Positions 46,013 to 54,751 of a stretch of DNA of 64,000 nt are shown here, one piece after another; positions within the stretch are counted from its first letter, which is position 1; the number at the start of each line of letters is the position of its first letter. A program made the position numbers and the translations under genes. The notes under the pieces are model-generated. The model was given only the letters and a program-made list of their open reading frames with translations. It made no database searches and had not been told where the DNA came from. The DNA lies in NCBI RefSeq assembly GCF_019649055.1, contig NW_026570326.1:310001-374000 (forward strand), in the 5' to 3' direction. The stretch comes from Paramacrobiotus metropolitanus. Taxonomy: Eukaryota; Tardigrada; Eutardigrada; Parachela; Macrobiotidae.

Positions 46013-48551
46013 TCACTCCTTTGACGTCGCCATAAGGCTTTTTGGACGTCGGGAATATGGCCCTGAGTTCCCATAAGTCCTGACGGAGTAGAGCAATCTG
46101 CTCCTCGGTCAGGTGGTCGCCAAAATGTGCGTTGGCGATGTGGGCGCGGATTTCGCGTTCCGTTTCTGGATCTTCCTCTCCGGTTTGGAGGGAATTGATT
46201 TTGACGTAATCGTCATCCGAGATTTCCTCGTATGGCTCCACTTGGCCCATGTTGACTCCTTTCCGGAGTATATGGGGCTCTTTGGAGTAGTTTGACACCA
46301 GCATGGTGAAACTAGTGCCATTATGCTGGACTGGTCCGTCGAGCATGGCCAGACTCCGTTTGGTGTCTTGGCTTCCGAGGTACATAAGTTTTTGTCTCGG
46401 GTCGACGGGAAAGTCGATGCTAACTTGGACCGGGGTTATGGACTCCGGTGGGAGTTCCACTTTTTCAGTTGCCCGGACCATAGCATGGTCGTTAATGGTG
46501 CGGTACCGGTTTGGATTGTTCCCTGCCACCTTTGGCCATGGTAAGGCGTCGGCATTGGGAATGAACCAATCTACATCGTCCTTCTTGATGTCCGGCTCAT
46601 ATATGTCACTGTAGTACATATGGCCGATCTTTGCACATTTGCGGAGGATTTGGTCTCTCAGGGACTTGTTTTGGACCTGAATCCACGCATGTTCGCCATG
46701 TCGAGTTTGGACCTCTGCTTCGATCGGTAAGACCAAGCGGTGTGGTCGTCTCAGCGATTTAAAGTGGATTGGCCGTCCCGGGTCCATAGTCCGATAGGAC
46801 CGGACCTTGATCAAGCAGGTTGAGTACGCTGGTAAAGTGTACCGCTGGTGGACGAAGACAACTTCTCTCTCCTCCTTAAGGCCGTCAGTTGGACGTTCGG
46901 TCCGCAGTTTGCGGATTACCGGTGCCTCGGCTCGGAGCTGGAGAATTTCTGTGTCCTCTTCTTCATCACTTGACTCCTCCGACGATTGGTTGTCGGAGTC
47001 CGTGTCCGGTGAGTCACTTGAGCTTTGGACGTCCGAGTCGGTAGACATGGGTTTATCGTCCTGCTCAGGCTTTGGCTGGCCATTGTCCTCGTTAGAGGTT
47101 GGCACGCCGCCGGTCACTGTTGGTGGCGGTTTGGCTGTGAGATCCACTGTTTGGATCTCTGGCCTCCCGGTTGCGATTGCCTGCTTCTCAGGTTCGTCCG
47201 GTTCCGCCAAAGTGGTTGGACGGCTCCCGTTAGGGAGTGGCGAGGCTGGTCGGCCTCCTGCCCACCGTTGAGCCGAACGGGTTTGTATGGCCCGTATTAC
47301 TGCTTCAACGCCGTCTCCACATAGAGGACAAGTCAGTTGGACTTCCTCCGATGAAGGGTCCTGCTCGTTCTGGCTGGTGTCCCTTCGATGGCCTCCCTGT
47401 TCTGGGTGTGGGCCGTCGTTGAAGCGCACTTTTGTCGCTATATGCGGTGCTGCTTCTGGCAATGGTTCCGGTATTGTCCTAACGTTAGTCAGGCTCAGGT
47501 CGTATTGTGGCCATATGCTGACGGTTAAGTCAGGATGTTCGGCCACTCGTCTTCGAAGTGTTATGATTTCTTCGAAGAGATCTGTGCACATCTTTTGGAG
47601 TGCTTTCGGAGCTTCCATGTGGTACTCCCTGTATTCCCACACTAGGGCTAGACGTTCGTCCTCCCAAAGAGCTCCTTCTTGGACCAAGTCATCCAGTTCT
47701 TGGGCGAATGGTCCATATTGGTCGGCTAACTGCGGCCACGTTAGTGGTGCGCCTTTTTCTTGTAGCCAACATTCTTCTAGGGCAAAGAGTCGGCCAGCGC
47801 GGTATTCCAGGAAGTTTCTCACTCCTGTTAACCAAGTCTTGTATCGCTGGACCAGGTTCTCCTTAATTTCTCTGTCAGGCACCGGCCGTTGGCCCGGTGC
47901 CTCTGGTATCGGGATAGTCTTTGCTATCCCGTGATTTGGCTTAAGTATGCCTGCACGGAATTGGGTCATGTAACGCTCAATTGCGTTATGGACGCGCAGC
48001 TCCCATATGAGGCTTTCAATGGTGTCCAGGCATTCCCTGCAGGTAGAAGGAGAACTTTTCGGGTGATCAAGCCGATTAACTCTCACTTCATCATCGGGTC
48101 CCGGTGCCTCTGGTATCGGGATAGACTTTACCGCGTCCCAAACGATTTCTTCGTTTGGCTTAAGGATGAACGTAAACTTGGAGTGGAGAAAGTCGCATCC
48201 AAGTAATACGTGCACGTCCGTTAACGTCGGTTGGACGAAGAACGTGTGGTGGCTCTTGTATCCCTGCAGTGTCACCGGTACGGTGCAGCAGTGGGAGACC
48301 ACAAAGGCGGTTTGGCCGCCAACACCAAAGATTTTGGTGTTCCGTCCTAATGGCTCTGTTTTGATGCCATTGGCGGTGCAGAATTGCTGGCTGATGAGGG
48401 ATGTCTCCGCTCCAGTGTCCAGCATGGCGAGCGTGTGGACTGGTCCAATGTGGACTTTGTGTGTCCATGCTCTGACGGTTTTCGGTTTGCGGTTTTCGTC
48501 CAAGCCAACTGTCACTTCGCGCATCACCGGTATAATGGGGATTAGCGACAC
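45927..48551 (-). CDS. Aspartic protease plus pre-RT domain (pol N-terminal part)
   Basis: This 874-codon ORF begins with a retropepsin: LAMLDTGAETSLIS (catalytic Asp in DTGA, residues 45-48) and VHVLLGCDFL (about 115-122). It cleaves the Gag-Pol polyprotein. A long acidic middle region follows (Ser/Asp/Glu repeats near residues 480-540), with a single CPLCGDG near 410. Toward the end lies the beta-rich segment usually found between protease and RT in Ty3/Gypsy elements (LPPESITPVQVSIDF...LRKGVNMGQVEPYEE). The frame ends just past the RT start. The nominal start is GTG; the first ATG is codon 10, and the protein is more likely made by frame change from gag. Confidence 0.88.
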   Translation of the reverse strand: MSLIPIIPVMREVTVGLDENRKPKTVRAWTHKVHIGPVHTLAMLDTGAETSLISQQFCTANGIKTEPLGRNTKIFGVGGQTAFVVSHCCTVPVTLQGYKSHHTFFVQPTLTDVHVLLGCDFLHSKFTFILKPNEEIVWDAVKSIPIPEAPGPDDEVRVNRLDHPKSSPSTCRECLDTIESLIWELRVHNAIERYMTQFRAGILKPNHGIAKTIPIPEAPGQRPVPDREIKENLVQRYKTWLTGVRNFLEYRAGRLFALEECWLQEKGAPLTWPQLADQYGPFAQELDDLVQEGALWEDERLALVWEYREYHMEAPKALQKMCTDLFEEIITLRRRVAEHPDLTVSIWPQYDLSLTNVRTIPEPLPEAAPHIATKVRFNDGPHPEQGGHRRDTSQNEQDPSSEEVQLTCPLCGDGVEAVIRAIQTRSAQRWAGGRPASPLPNGSRPTTLAEPDEPEKQAIATGRPEIQTVDLTAKPPPTVTGGVPTSNEDNGQPKPEQDDKPMSTDSDVQSSSDSPDTDSDNQSSEESSDEEEDTEILQLRAEAPVIRKLRTERPTDGLKEEREVVFVHQRYTLPAYSTCLIKVRSYRTMDPGRPIHFKSLRRPHRLVLPIEAEVQTRHGEHAWIQVQNKSLRDQILRKCAKIGHMYYSDIYEPDIKKDDVDWFIPNADALPWPKVAGNNPNRYRTINDHAMVRATEKVELPPESITPVQVSIDFPVDPRQKLMYLGSQDTKRSLAMLDGPVQHNGTSFTMLVSNYSKEPHILRKGVNMGQVEPYEEISDDDYVKINSLQTGEEDPETEREIRAHIANAHFGDHLTEEQIALLRQDLWELRAIFPTSKKPYGDVKGVTPRHRSWRRCTNQNEPNPNELEGTRVHK

Positions 48552-48627
48552 TGGTCCTGGATCGTCAGGAGCGTAGTGAGGTGATGGAGGCTCCTGTTGG
48601 ACAGAATCTTCCTGTGGTGTGTTTCCG

Positions 48628-49119
48628 CTACCCGTAGGGTCGAAAACATGTTTTTGGTGTTAAGGAAGGTCCGTGAGCTGGTGATGGTTCGCACCGTTGG
48701 TGTGGTGCCGAGGGCTGTCCACGGTTCTGGAGCTCACAGATCCGAGGAGTAGACGCCTCGAGAGGTTCGGTTGTCCAGTCTTTTAGGGATCCGACCTCGC
48801 TGTCCGTATCTTGTACGGAACATCCTTCCGGTGCGCTGTCGGAGGATGTGTCTGACGCCGATTGTGGATACGTCATGTTCGTGGTGCGACGTCTCGCTTT
48901 GCCACGTATTCGGTTGGCCTTTGGGTTGGTTGAGGCTCCGAGTTTTGGGGGTCGGTTTGCCTTGGGGTTAGGTGAGGCTCCGAAAATCGACTTGGTCGCC
49001 TGCAGTGCGACTGTCGGCCTGGCATCATTTTTAGAGCCAGGTGGCTTAGGCGCTGGTTTGGCGCAAAGCCTGGATCCGCTAGTGGGCTGTTGAGCCGTTT
49101 GGGTTAGTTTGGGATCCAT
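48628..49119 (-). CDS. Element ORF, 163 aa, basic linker between gag and protease
   Basis: The ORF from ATG 49117-49119 is low complexity and basic, with two near-repeats (GASPNPKANRPPK and GASTNPKANRIRG) and GKARRRTT, then a Ser/Asp/Glu-rich half. It has no recognised domain. It could be the C-terminal nucleocapsid tail of Gag or the linker to protease in a Gag-Pol read by frame change. Confidence 0.45.
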   Translation of the reverse strand: MDPKLTQTAQQPTSGSRLCAKPAPKPPGSKNDARPTVALQATKSIFGASPNPKANRPPKLGASTNPKANRIRGKARRRTTNMTYPQSASDTSSDSAPEGCSVQDTDSEVGSLKDWTTEPLEASTPRICELQNRGQPSAPHQRCEPSPAHGPSLTPKTCFRPYG

Positions 49120-49208
49120 ATGGGTTAGTAACTGTACAGGCGTTATCGTTATGTCCGGCGGTTTAGGTTCCGGTCTTAGGTCAGGTGAGTTGCCGATACT
49201 CCCCGACC

Positions 49209-51028
49209 TTAGGCGTTTCCCGCGGTTGGGCTGGCCCGGCTAAGGCCGCCGCCGCCTTTGCCATTTGGCTTCACCAGCTGGTCCGATATGGGTGGTAACG
49301 CTGCCCTTTCATTGGCTGGCGTCTGGTATCCCTGCTTTGGACCATTCTGCCGGTTGCCGCCACCAGACCCATTTCCTGAGCCGGTGGACTGCCTTCGGCT
49401 GCCACTCCCCCCATTACCACGTTGTGGTCTGGGCTGTTTGGGTGGCACTAAGCCGAGGCGGTTAGGATTGGCTGACCCGGTAGGGTAGCCTTTCTGATAG
49501 CGATTTCGCCAATCCAAATACCATTTTCGGTTTGGATTTTCGCCATATGGCCTGTTCGCGTAGCCACAGCCCTGTTTGGGTGGTTTCCCCACAGGCAGTG
49601 GCTGCAAGTGATGTTTCCATCTTTGGCCCATCGTTCGAACATACGCTCGACTCTGTCGATGTATATGTCCTCTTGTCTGCGGGCCTCTTCGGGGCTCAGA
49701 GTCTGGCGTTGGCCACTCTGGCCTCCTGGGCTTCGGTTTTGTCCTCCGGGGCTGTTGCCGCTTTGGTTTCCGTTAAAGCTAGCGTTTTGGCCCTTGGAGA
49801 ACTTGCCCTTTGGTCCTCCGCCGCTGTTGCCCTGGCTGTAACCGTAGTTGCCCTGGTTTAGGGCCTGGCCATAGCCGCCACTACCGCCGTTGGGCGGTGT
49901 GTTCCCACGTTGTGGGGAGGCTAAATTCAGGGCCGCGATGGCGGCGTATGTTGCCTCAATTTGGGCTTGTGTCGCTTGCGGAGGATAGAGTGCCGGTTGT
50001 TGTGGTACGACTTGGGCTAATGGCGTTTGTATGGCCGTTCGGATTGTTGAGTATCCGCGGCCCGCCTTCCCTTCGTACTCCGGCTTTCCCATTGTGTATT
50101 GCCGGACATAGTCCCGGAATTCTGCCGGTGACTTCGGTATCCGGATGTCTAAAGCGCGGCGCAGTTCCGTCTCTTTCACATTCTCTCGCAAGAAGTGAAG
50201 AGTCATCGTGTCGTCTAGGCCGGCGCGCGTCTGGAGAGTCAGCAGGGCATCGTAATACTGCTCTGGGGTTTCAGATCCGTGCTGGTAATACCGGTGTGTG
50301 ATTTCCCCCATGGCAGTGGCCTGCTGGTTGTCATCTCCATATCGAGTGGCAAATTTTTGGAGCCACTCTTCCACTGTCCAGCCGTCCTCGTCTTCACGAT
50401 TGGCTTGGCCAGTGTACCATTCCTTTACAGCGTCCAATAGGGCCATGTAAATTCGGCTCATAAAGTCCGGATCTGGTTGGTTCAGATCAGACGACTGCTT
50501 GCAGATCCGTCGGACCTGAGCGAGCCATCCTTTCACCATGGTTTTGTTACCATCAAATTTTGGCAACGCGGTGCGGACTTGAGCTCTTGCGGTAGCTTTT
50601 CCCATCTCTTTGGCCATTTCCTTAATTTGCTCTCTTGTTGAGAGAGAAGGACTGACCGGTGGCGACGGGGCAGGTGTCGGGTGTTGCTGTGGCATCTGTG
50701 GCACCTGCTGGGGTTGAGCCAACATTGGCTGTCCCGGTGTGATCTGGATGGCCCCGTTAGAGGACATCCATCCATATGCTCCATTCGGGAGCTGGACCAA
50801 CATGGGCGCATTCTGGCCCTGGCCTGGTTGGGCTGCTGGTCCTGGTGGCATGACCGCTGTTGGCGGTATGCCTGGTGGTTGGGGCACGTTTTGGCCCATG
50901 GGCGTGGTTTGGCCCATTTGTGGCTGAGCTTGGCCCGTTTGGGCTGCCGCCGAGATAGGAGGGCCAAATAGGCTTAGTTGGCCTACTAGTGGTTGTGACA
51001 CCGTTGGTGTACCACTTTGGCCTCCCAT
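49209..51028 (-). CDS. Gag capsid and zinc-knuckle region
   Basis: The 526-codon frame (down to 49448) has a Pro/Gln/Met-rich start, then a Retrotrans_gag-type capsid at about residues 155-312 (ALPKFDGNKTMVKGWLAQV, EWLQKFATRYGDDNQQ, YYDALLTLQTRAG, PAEFRDYVRQY), then a Gly/Gln/Asn-rich stretch. Near residue 475 it has CSHC followed by His; the fourth zinc ligand for a CX2CX4HX4C knuckle lies in the next frame, just past a short run at 49578-49580. So the knuckle is split by a single-base change in this copy. The second frame continues to 49209 with a Gly/Asn/Arg-rich RNA-binding tail. Capsid assembles the particle; the knuckle packages RNA. Confidence 0.85.
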
Positions 51029-51129
51029 CTGTCCTTGTGTGGCCGATGGTCCCGAACATTGGGCTCGGCAGGCTGGTCCGGTTCGGATCCATGCCGCTGG
51101 TCTGAGCCTGGCTTGTGGCCGGATGTGGA

Positions 51130-51640
51130 CTAAAAGTTGAAGTCCATGTTCGGGAATATTGATGGATACAAGGACGGATACTGTGGCCTTGACCCAAAAT
51201 AGCTGTGGCTGGGTATCGTCTGGCTTGGGTCAAAGCCTGGCCCGCTTGACGCCGACGGATGAGTCTGCGTTGCAGGCGTCACTATGGTCGTTGGACCGAT
51301 AGTGGCTGATGTGGTGACCGGGACTGGTGGTGGCGGCAGTGTTACTGTCGCCGTTGATGTTCCGCGGTCCACCGGGCTGGGAGGCGCAGGTATGGTTGGC
51401 CCCGTTGGGGGACGTCCAACCGATGGTCCTTCCACAGCCATGTTAACGTTATAGTTCTGCTGGTGATACACTGGCTCGCGGTAGAAGCGTTGGCCCTGCC
51501 GCAAAAGCCTCGTCGACTTTTCTTGTCGGCGTTGTGTATCGAGTCCGGAAAAGGTGTGATAGGACGGTGGTTCCGCGGACATCTCGGAATGTAAGTTCTC
51601 AAGATGTGATTTTTCCGCATCTAAGCAGGCGTTTTCCGTG
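51130..51640 (-). CDS. Gag proline/threonine-rich spacer
   Basis: This coding-like frame between the coiled coil and the capsid is rich in Pro/Thr/Ser/Tyr (TVTLPPPPVPVTTSATIG), with an upstream coiled-coil tail (LERLSTENACLDAEKSHLEN) in the same frame. It is joined to the capsid frame by another frame change near 51,030. No domain was recognised. Confidence 0.5.
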
Positions 51641-51699
51641 CTTAGCCTTTCCAGGTCCTCGTTCAGCTCGGTTATGCGTTGGTGGCCGCCTGGTAGTCT

Positions 51700-52757
51700 T
51701 TGACCAGGCCGGCGTTATTAGCCTCTGTATGATCCGGTCATGTTGGCCCTGGATCACCTGTTTGGCTTGGTTGAAGGCCTGCTCCAATTGGACAAAGTTT
51801 TGATGTCCAATGGCGCTGTTTTGCTCAAGTTGTGCCCGAATGGTCGCTTCGGTATTGAGCTGGCTCTGGAGGGCAACAATCTGTTGCTGGAGTTGCACGT
51901 TTTGTGCTTCCTTCTGCTGAACCGTTTGGCTCATCAGTCCTCCCTGTTGAATAGTCTTCATGAGATTCTGGTGGCTCTCATAAAGAAGATTGTAGCCGTT
52001 CCGCAGGCGGTTAATTTCGTCCTGCAGGTTGGCCAAGTCGTCAGTTAGACGCTCATTTTCATTCGAGAGGCGGTCCGCCTCTGAATCGGTTTCGTCAATG
52101 GTGTCCGGGCCGCATTCAAGTCATCCTTGGCTTTGGCCAGCTCATTCCTCGTAGAGGCGAGCAGGGCTTCAAGTCCCGCCACAGCCATTTCTAGGCTGTG
52201 GATTTTCCTGCCGAGCTGGTCTCGCTCAGCGTTGGGACATGGTGACAACTTGAGCTGAGTTAGCTCAAGTTGGGTCTGGGCCAGTATGGCCGAGACACGC
52301 TTGGCCTCTGCGTCCGATTTGGACGCAAGGTCTTTGTGCTTAGAGACTTCGTCCTGCATCCAACGTTCAGATGCTAGGGCGGCTATATGTCCGCCAGCTG
52401 TTTGGTCAGGTCCGTACAGTGGTCCGAAGTTGGTCGACTTCGTCGACTCTCAGGCCAGGTTGCCTGGATCAGCTTTGGCGGGCTGACGCTGGCGCTGTGT
52501 GTGTCCCAGGTGGGCTGATTAAGGTCCATCCTGGCTGTGGCCCTGTTCAGTTGTGCCAGGTCCACAATTGGCTCTCGGTCCGGTTTGGACGGGCCAGACG
52601 CGCCGATGACGTCATTGGTCGGCGATGGCGTTGTTTGTGTAGAGCCATCGATGTCAAACATGATGGGCGACTGACTCATGGGCTGTTGGCCCTGGTCGTC
52701 TGCCTTTGGACCAGCCTTTTTGGCTTGGCCCTTGGCCTTGCGTCCACCTTTGGCCAC
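51700..52757 (-). CDS. Gag coiled-coil region, frame broken several times
   Basis: Successive short ORFs (52383-52757, 52045-52359, 51599-52036) together give one long coiled coil: SKHKDLASKSDAEAKRVSA, IHSLEMAVAGLEALLASTRN, LQDEINRLRNGYNLLYESHQ, LQQQIVALQSQLNTEATIRA. The changes fall at a TA dinucleotide (52384-52387), a GGG/CC run (about 52,105) and near 51,725, and the heptads continue across each one. Coiled coils in spumavirus-like and some Gypsy Gags drive multimerisation; that role is inferred here. Confidence 0.6.
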
Positions 52758-52902
52758 CGTTGGTGCCTTAGGTTGGACCTGGTCCGAACCCGGTAGGGTT
52801 GGACGTGCTGTCAGATCCTGGACATCAAGGTTGGACAGGCCAAGTTGTTTGGCCTGGTCGGTATGGCGTGTCTTGTCCTCACCTGTGGCCGCCGTTGGCG
52901 CC

Positions 52903-53340
52903 TCAGGTTGGACTTAGCCCGGGCCAGGTATGGCCGGTTGTTGTGCCAAGTCCGAGGACACTGTTGGCTTGGGCCGTCCTATCGGCGCCAGGTTGGCCGT
53001 CCTGAGGCTGGTTGGCCTCGGAAACCATCGGATGCCTCCTGGAATGTGTCGTCCCGGGTGGCGTCAAACGTCCTTGTCTCAAGTCGACTGGCAGGATTGT
53101 TTGCCGCCTGGCTTTGGCCTCGACCGAACTCTGGCCGGCCGAGTTTGGCTCGTCTGGGTCAGAGCTGTTTGGCTTGGTGCTGCGGAACCGGTAAGGTCCT
53201 GGCTCTCGTGTAGCGTAGCTCGCAGTGCTTCTTATATTCGTTGGGTTGGCGCCGTCCATAGGACTGAGCAATCTCCGTTGGAGTTGCTCATGGCTGGTGT
53301 ATGGCATCACCTTGGCCAAGGCGCTTTCGATTTGGCCCAT
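52903..53340 (-). CDS. Gag N-terminus with myristoylation-type start
   Basis: The first ATG of the element's coding part (53338-53340) opens with MGQIES, a G2/S6 pattern that fits N-myristoyltransferase substrates as in retroviral matrix proteins. A short helical stretch (IESALAKVMPYTSHEQLQRRL) follows, then disordered Pro/Ser/Arg-rich sequence to the stop at 52903. The next coding-like frame (MAKGGRKAKGQAKKAGPK) starts after a gap and is basic. The length before the stop is short for a separate gene, so it is read as the start of Gag. Confidence 0.55.
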   Translation of the reverse strand: MGQIESALAKVMPYTSHEQLQRRLLSPMDGANPTNIRSTASYATREPGPYRFRSTKPNSSDPDEPNSAGQSSVEAKARRQTILPVDLRQGRLTPPGTTHSRRHPMVSEANQPQDGQPGADRTAQANSVLGLGTTTGHTWPGLSPT

Positions 53341-54352
53341 GGTATTGGGACTTAGAAAATTTCTTTGGTCTTGGTCCGGACCGGAACGTTGGGTTTGGTC
53401 GCGTGGTCGGGGCTGGTCAGGTACGCTAGAGCTCAGGTTTAGCGTTAGCTTCCTATGGCCCTATGTTACTTACTGACCAGTGTGACGTCAGTTACGAAAT
53501 GGTCTTGCAGTAAGCTCTACGTCACGAGTAGCGTGCCGTGAGCAAAATTCAAAAAAATCGAATGAGTCACTACGACGTTATAACACGGGGAAGTTTCCCA
53601 CGTGTTCTGATTGGTCGAAATTTTATGGAAAATCACCACGCTGACGTCACGCGACTTTTTCGCGAAAATTCCGGCTGGACAAAATGGCGGTTGTTTTTCG
53701 CCGATAATTCGTAAAAAATTAGGAAAAATTTTCTCGAGAGTTCTGTTTAGTTTTTTTAGGACAGAATTTCACGAGGAATCCGAAAAAGCTATTTTAGAGC
53801 AAATCGGATAAGCGGTTAAAAAGTTATGAAGGGTTTTTTGATCGGGTTCTACGCGGAAACCTCGAAATTTTCGAAAGTTCTACGAAAACCTAAGCGTCAC
53901 AGTCTGGTCTTACCGAGTTTTTCTCGTCCAAACTGCTGCTCCGTCGATCCCCTTCACCCTTGTCAACCGTAAGGGCCGCTAGCGCACCCGATAGGGCGTA
54001 ATGGAGTTACAGGACCGTACCGAACGCAGTTTTTGCGCCGGGAGCCAAAGCTGCGGGAGGTCTACTTATAGACCTGACCCGTATCAACGCGACCCGGTAG
54101 GGCGCTTATTTGGTCAGCTGGAACGTACCCAACGCAGTTTTTGCGCGGGGAGCCAAAGCTGCGGGAGGTCCACTTATGAACCTGACCCGTATGAGTATTC
54201 CGTCGCGCTGCGGATCTCCAGTGAGATCCGTATGATGCAGGAGATGATGGTCGCGGGTTGGCTGGCCTACTTATAGGCGATCAGCGTAGTTCGACCGATA
54301 TGATGCCTTCACTGGGAGATCAGAGGATTCCGGGAAGGAAAACCGAACGATA
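53341..54352 (-). other. Element 5' leader
   Basis: About 1 kb of untranslated leader between primer-binding site and gag ATG. It contains a ~106-base-spaced tandem duplication (54014-54085 and 54120-54191) whose copies share AACGCAGTTTTTGCGC and GGGAGCCAAAGCTGCGGGAG, and one CCCGGTAGGG at 54093. It probably holds packaging signals, which is inference. Confidence 0.6.
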
Positions 54353-54361
54353 CTGCTACCA
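54353..54361 (-). promoter_or_regulatory. Primer-binding site (tRNA-iMet type)
   Basis: Directly inside the 5' LTR the minus strand reads TGGTAGCAG, complementary to the CTGCTACCA 3' end of eukaryotic initiator tRNA-Met. The match covers nine bases, then diverges. Its adjacency to the LTR end also supports the LTR boundary. Confidence 0.75.
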
Positions 54362-54747
54362 TGTCAGATGTGACACGGAAGCAGAGCGAAAAATGGGGGC
54401 AAAATATGCCTTTATTGTGATAACAATAAAGCAACCACAAAACAACACAGAAATGCCAATGCGGCGTATGCTGTGGAAAAGTAGCTGCGAGCGCGCAAGT
54501 CGGTAAAAGTGTACTGATGCAGCGTGCTGCAGGTATGCAACAGCTGATGCCGTAAAGCATGGAATCGCTCGTAGGCGCTGGGCTCCGCCCCCAAGAGTGC
54601 GGAAATGCGCTGATTGGTCAGCGTAGACAAAGTATACGCTGAGTGAGCAGCGTAATAGCGCGGCACGAATGGAGTAGCCGTGCGCGGGCGGGCGACAGAG
54701 CAAAGCCACAAGAGGTGTCTACCGCCTCGAGTGTGCGGTCTCTGACA
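54362..54747 (-). repeat. 5' LTR
   Basis: 386 bases, identical to the 3' LTR except one G fewer in a G run and C instead of A in the GGGCT(A/C)CGCC segment. It carries the CCAAT-type and AATAAA signals in minus orientation (AATAAA complement at 54411-54416). Confidence 0.93.
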
Positions 54748-54751
54748 TTAA
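54748..54751. repeat. Target-site duplication TTAA (right copy)
   Basis: This matches 30111-30114 on the other side of the element. Confidence 0.85.

Larger units (their letters stand above)
30115..54747 (-). mobile_element. 24.6-kb Ty3/Gypsy-type LTR retrotransposon
   Basis: The element is bounded by ~387-base direct repeats beginning TGTCAG and ending CTGACA, with a TTAA duplication outside. The two LTRs differ by one G in a G run and one A/C substitution, so the insertion is recent. Gene order on the minus strand is gag, protease, RT, RNase H, integrase, with integrase last, which identifies Ty3/Gypsy rather than Ty1/Copia. Typical members are 5-10 kb; the extra length comes from a long gag, about 9.5 kb of ORFs after integrase and a 2.2-kb repeat-rich 3' tail. 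No envelope-like gene with signal and membrane segments was recognised. Many single-base frame changes mean this copy may not be active as read, unless some are assembly errors or are bypassed during translation. Confidence 0.93.
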
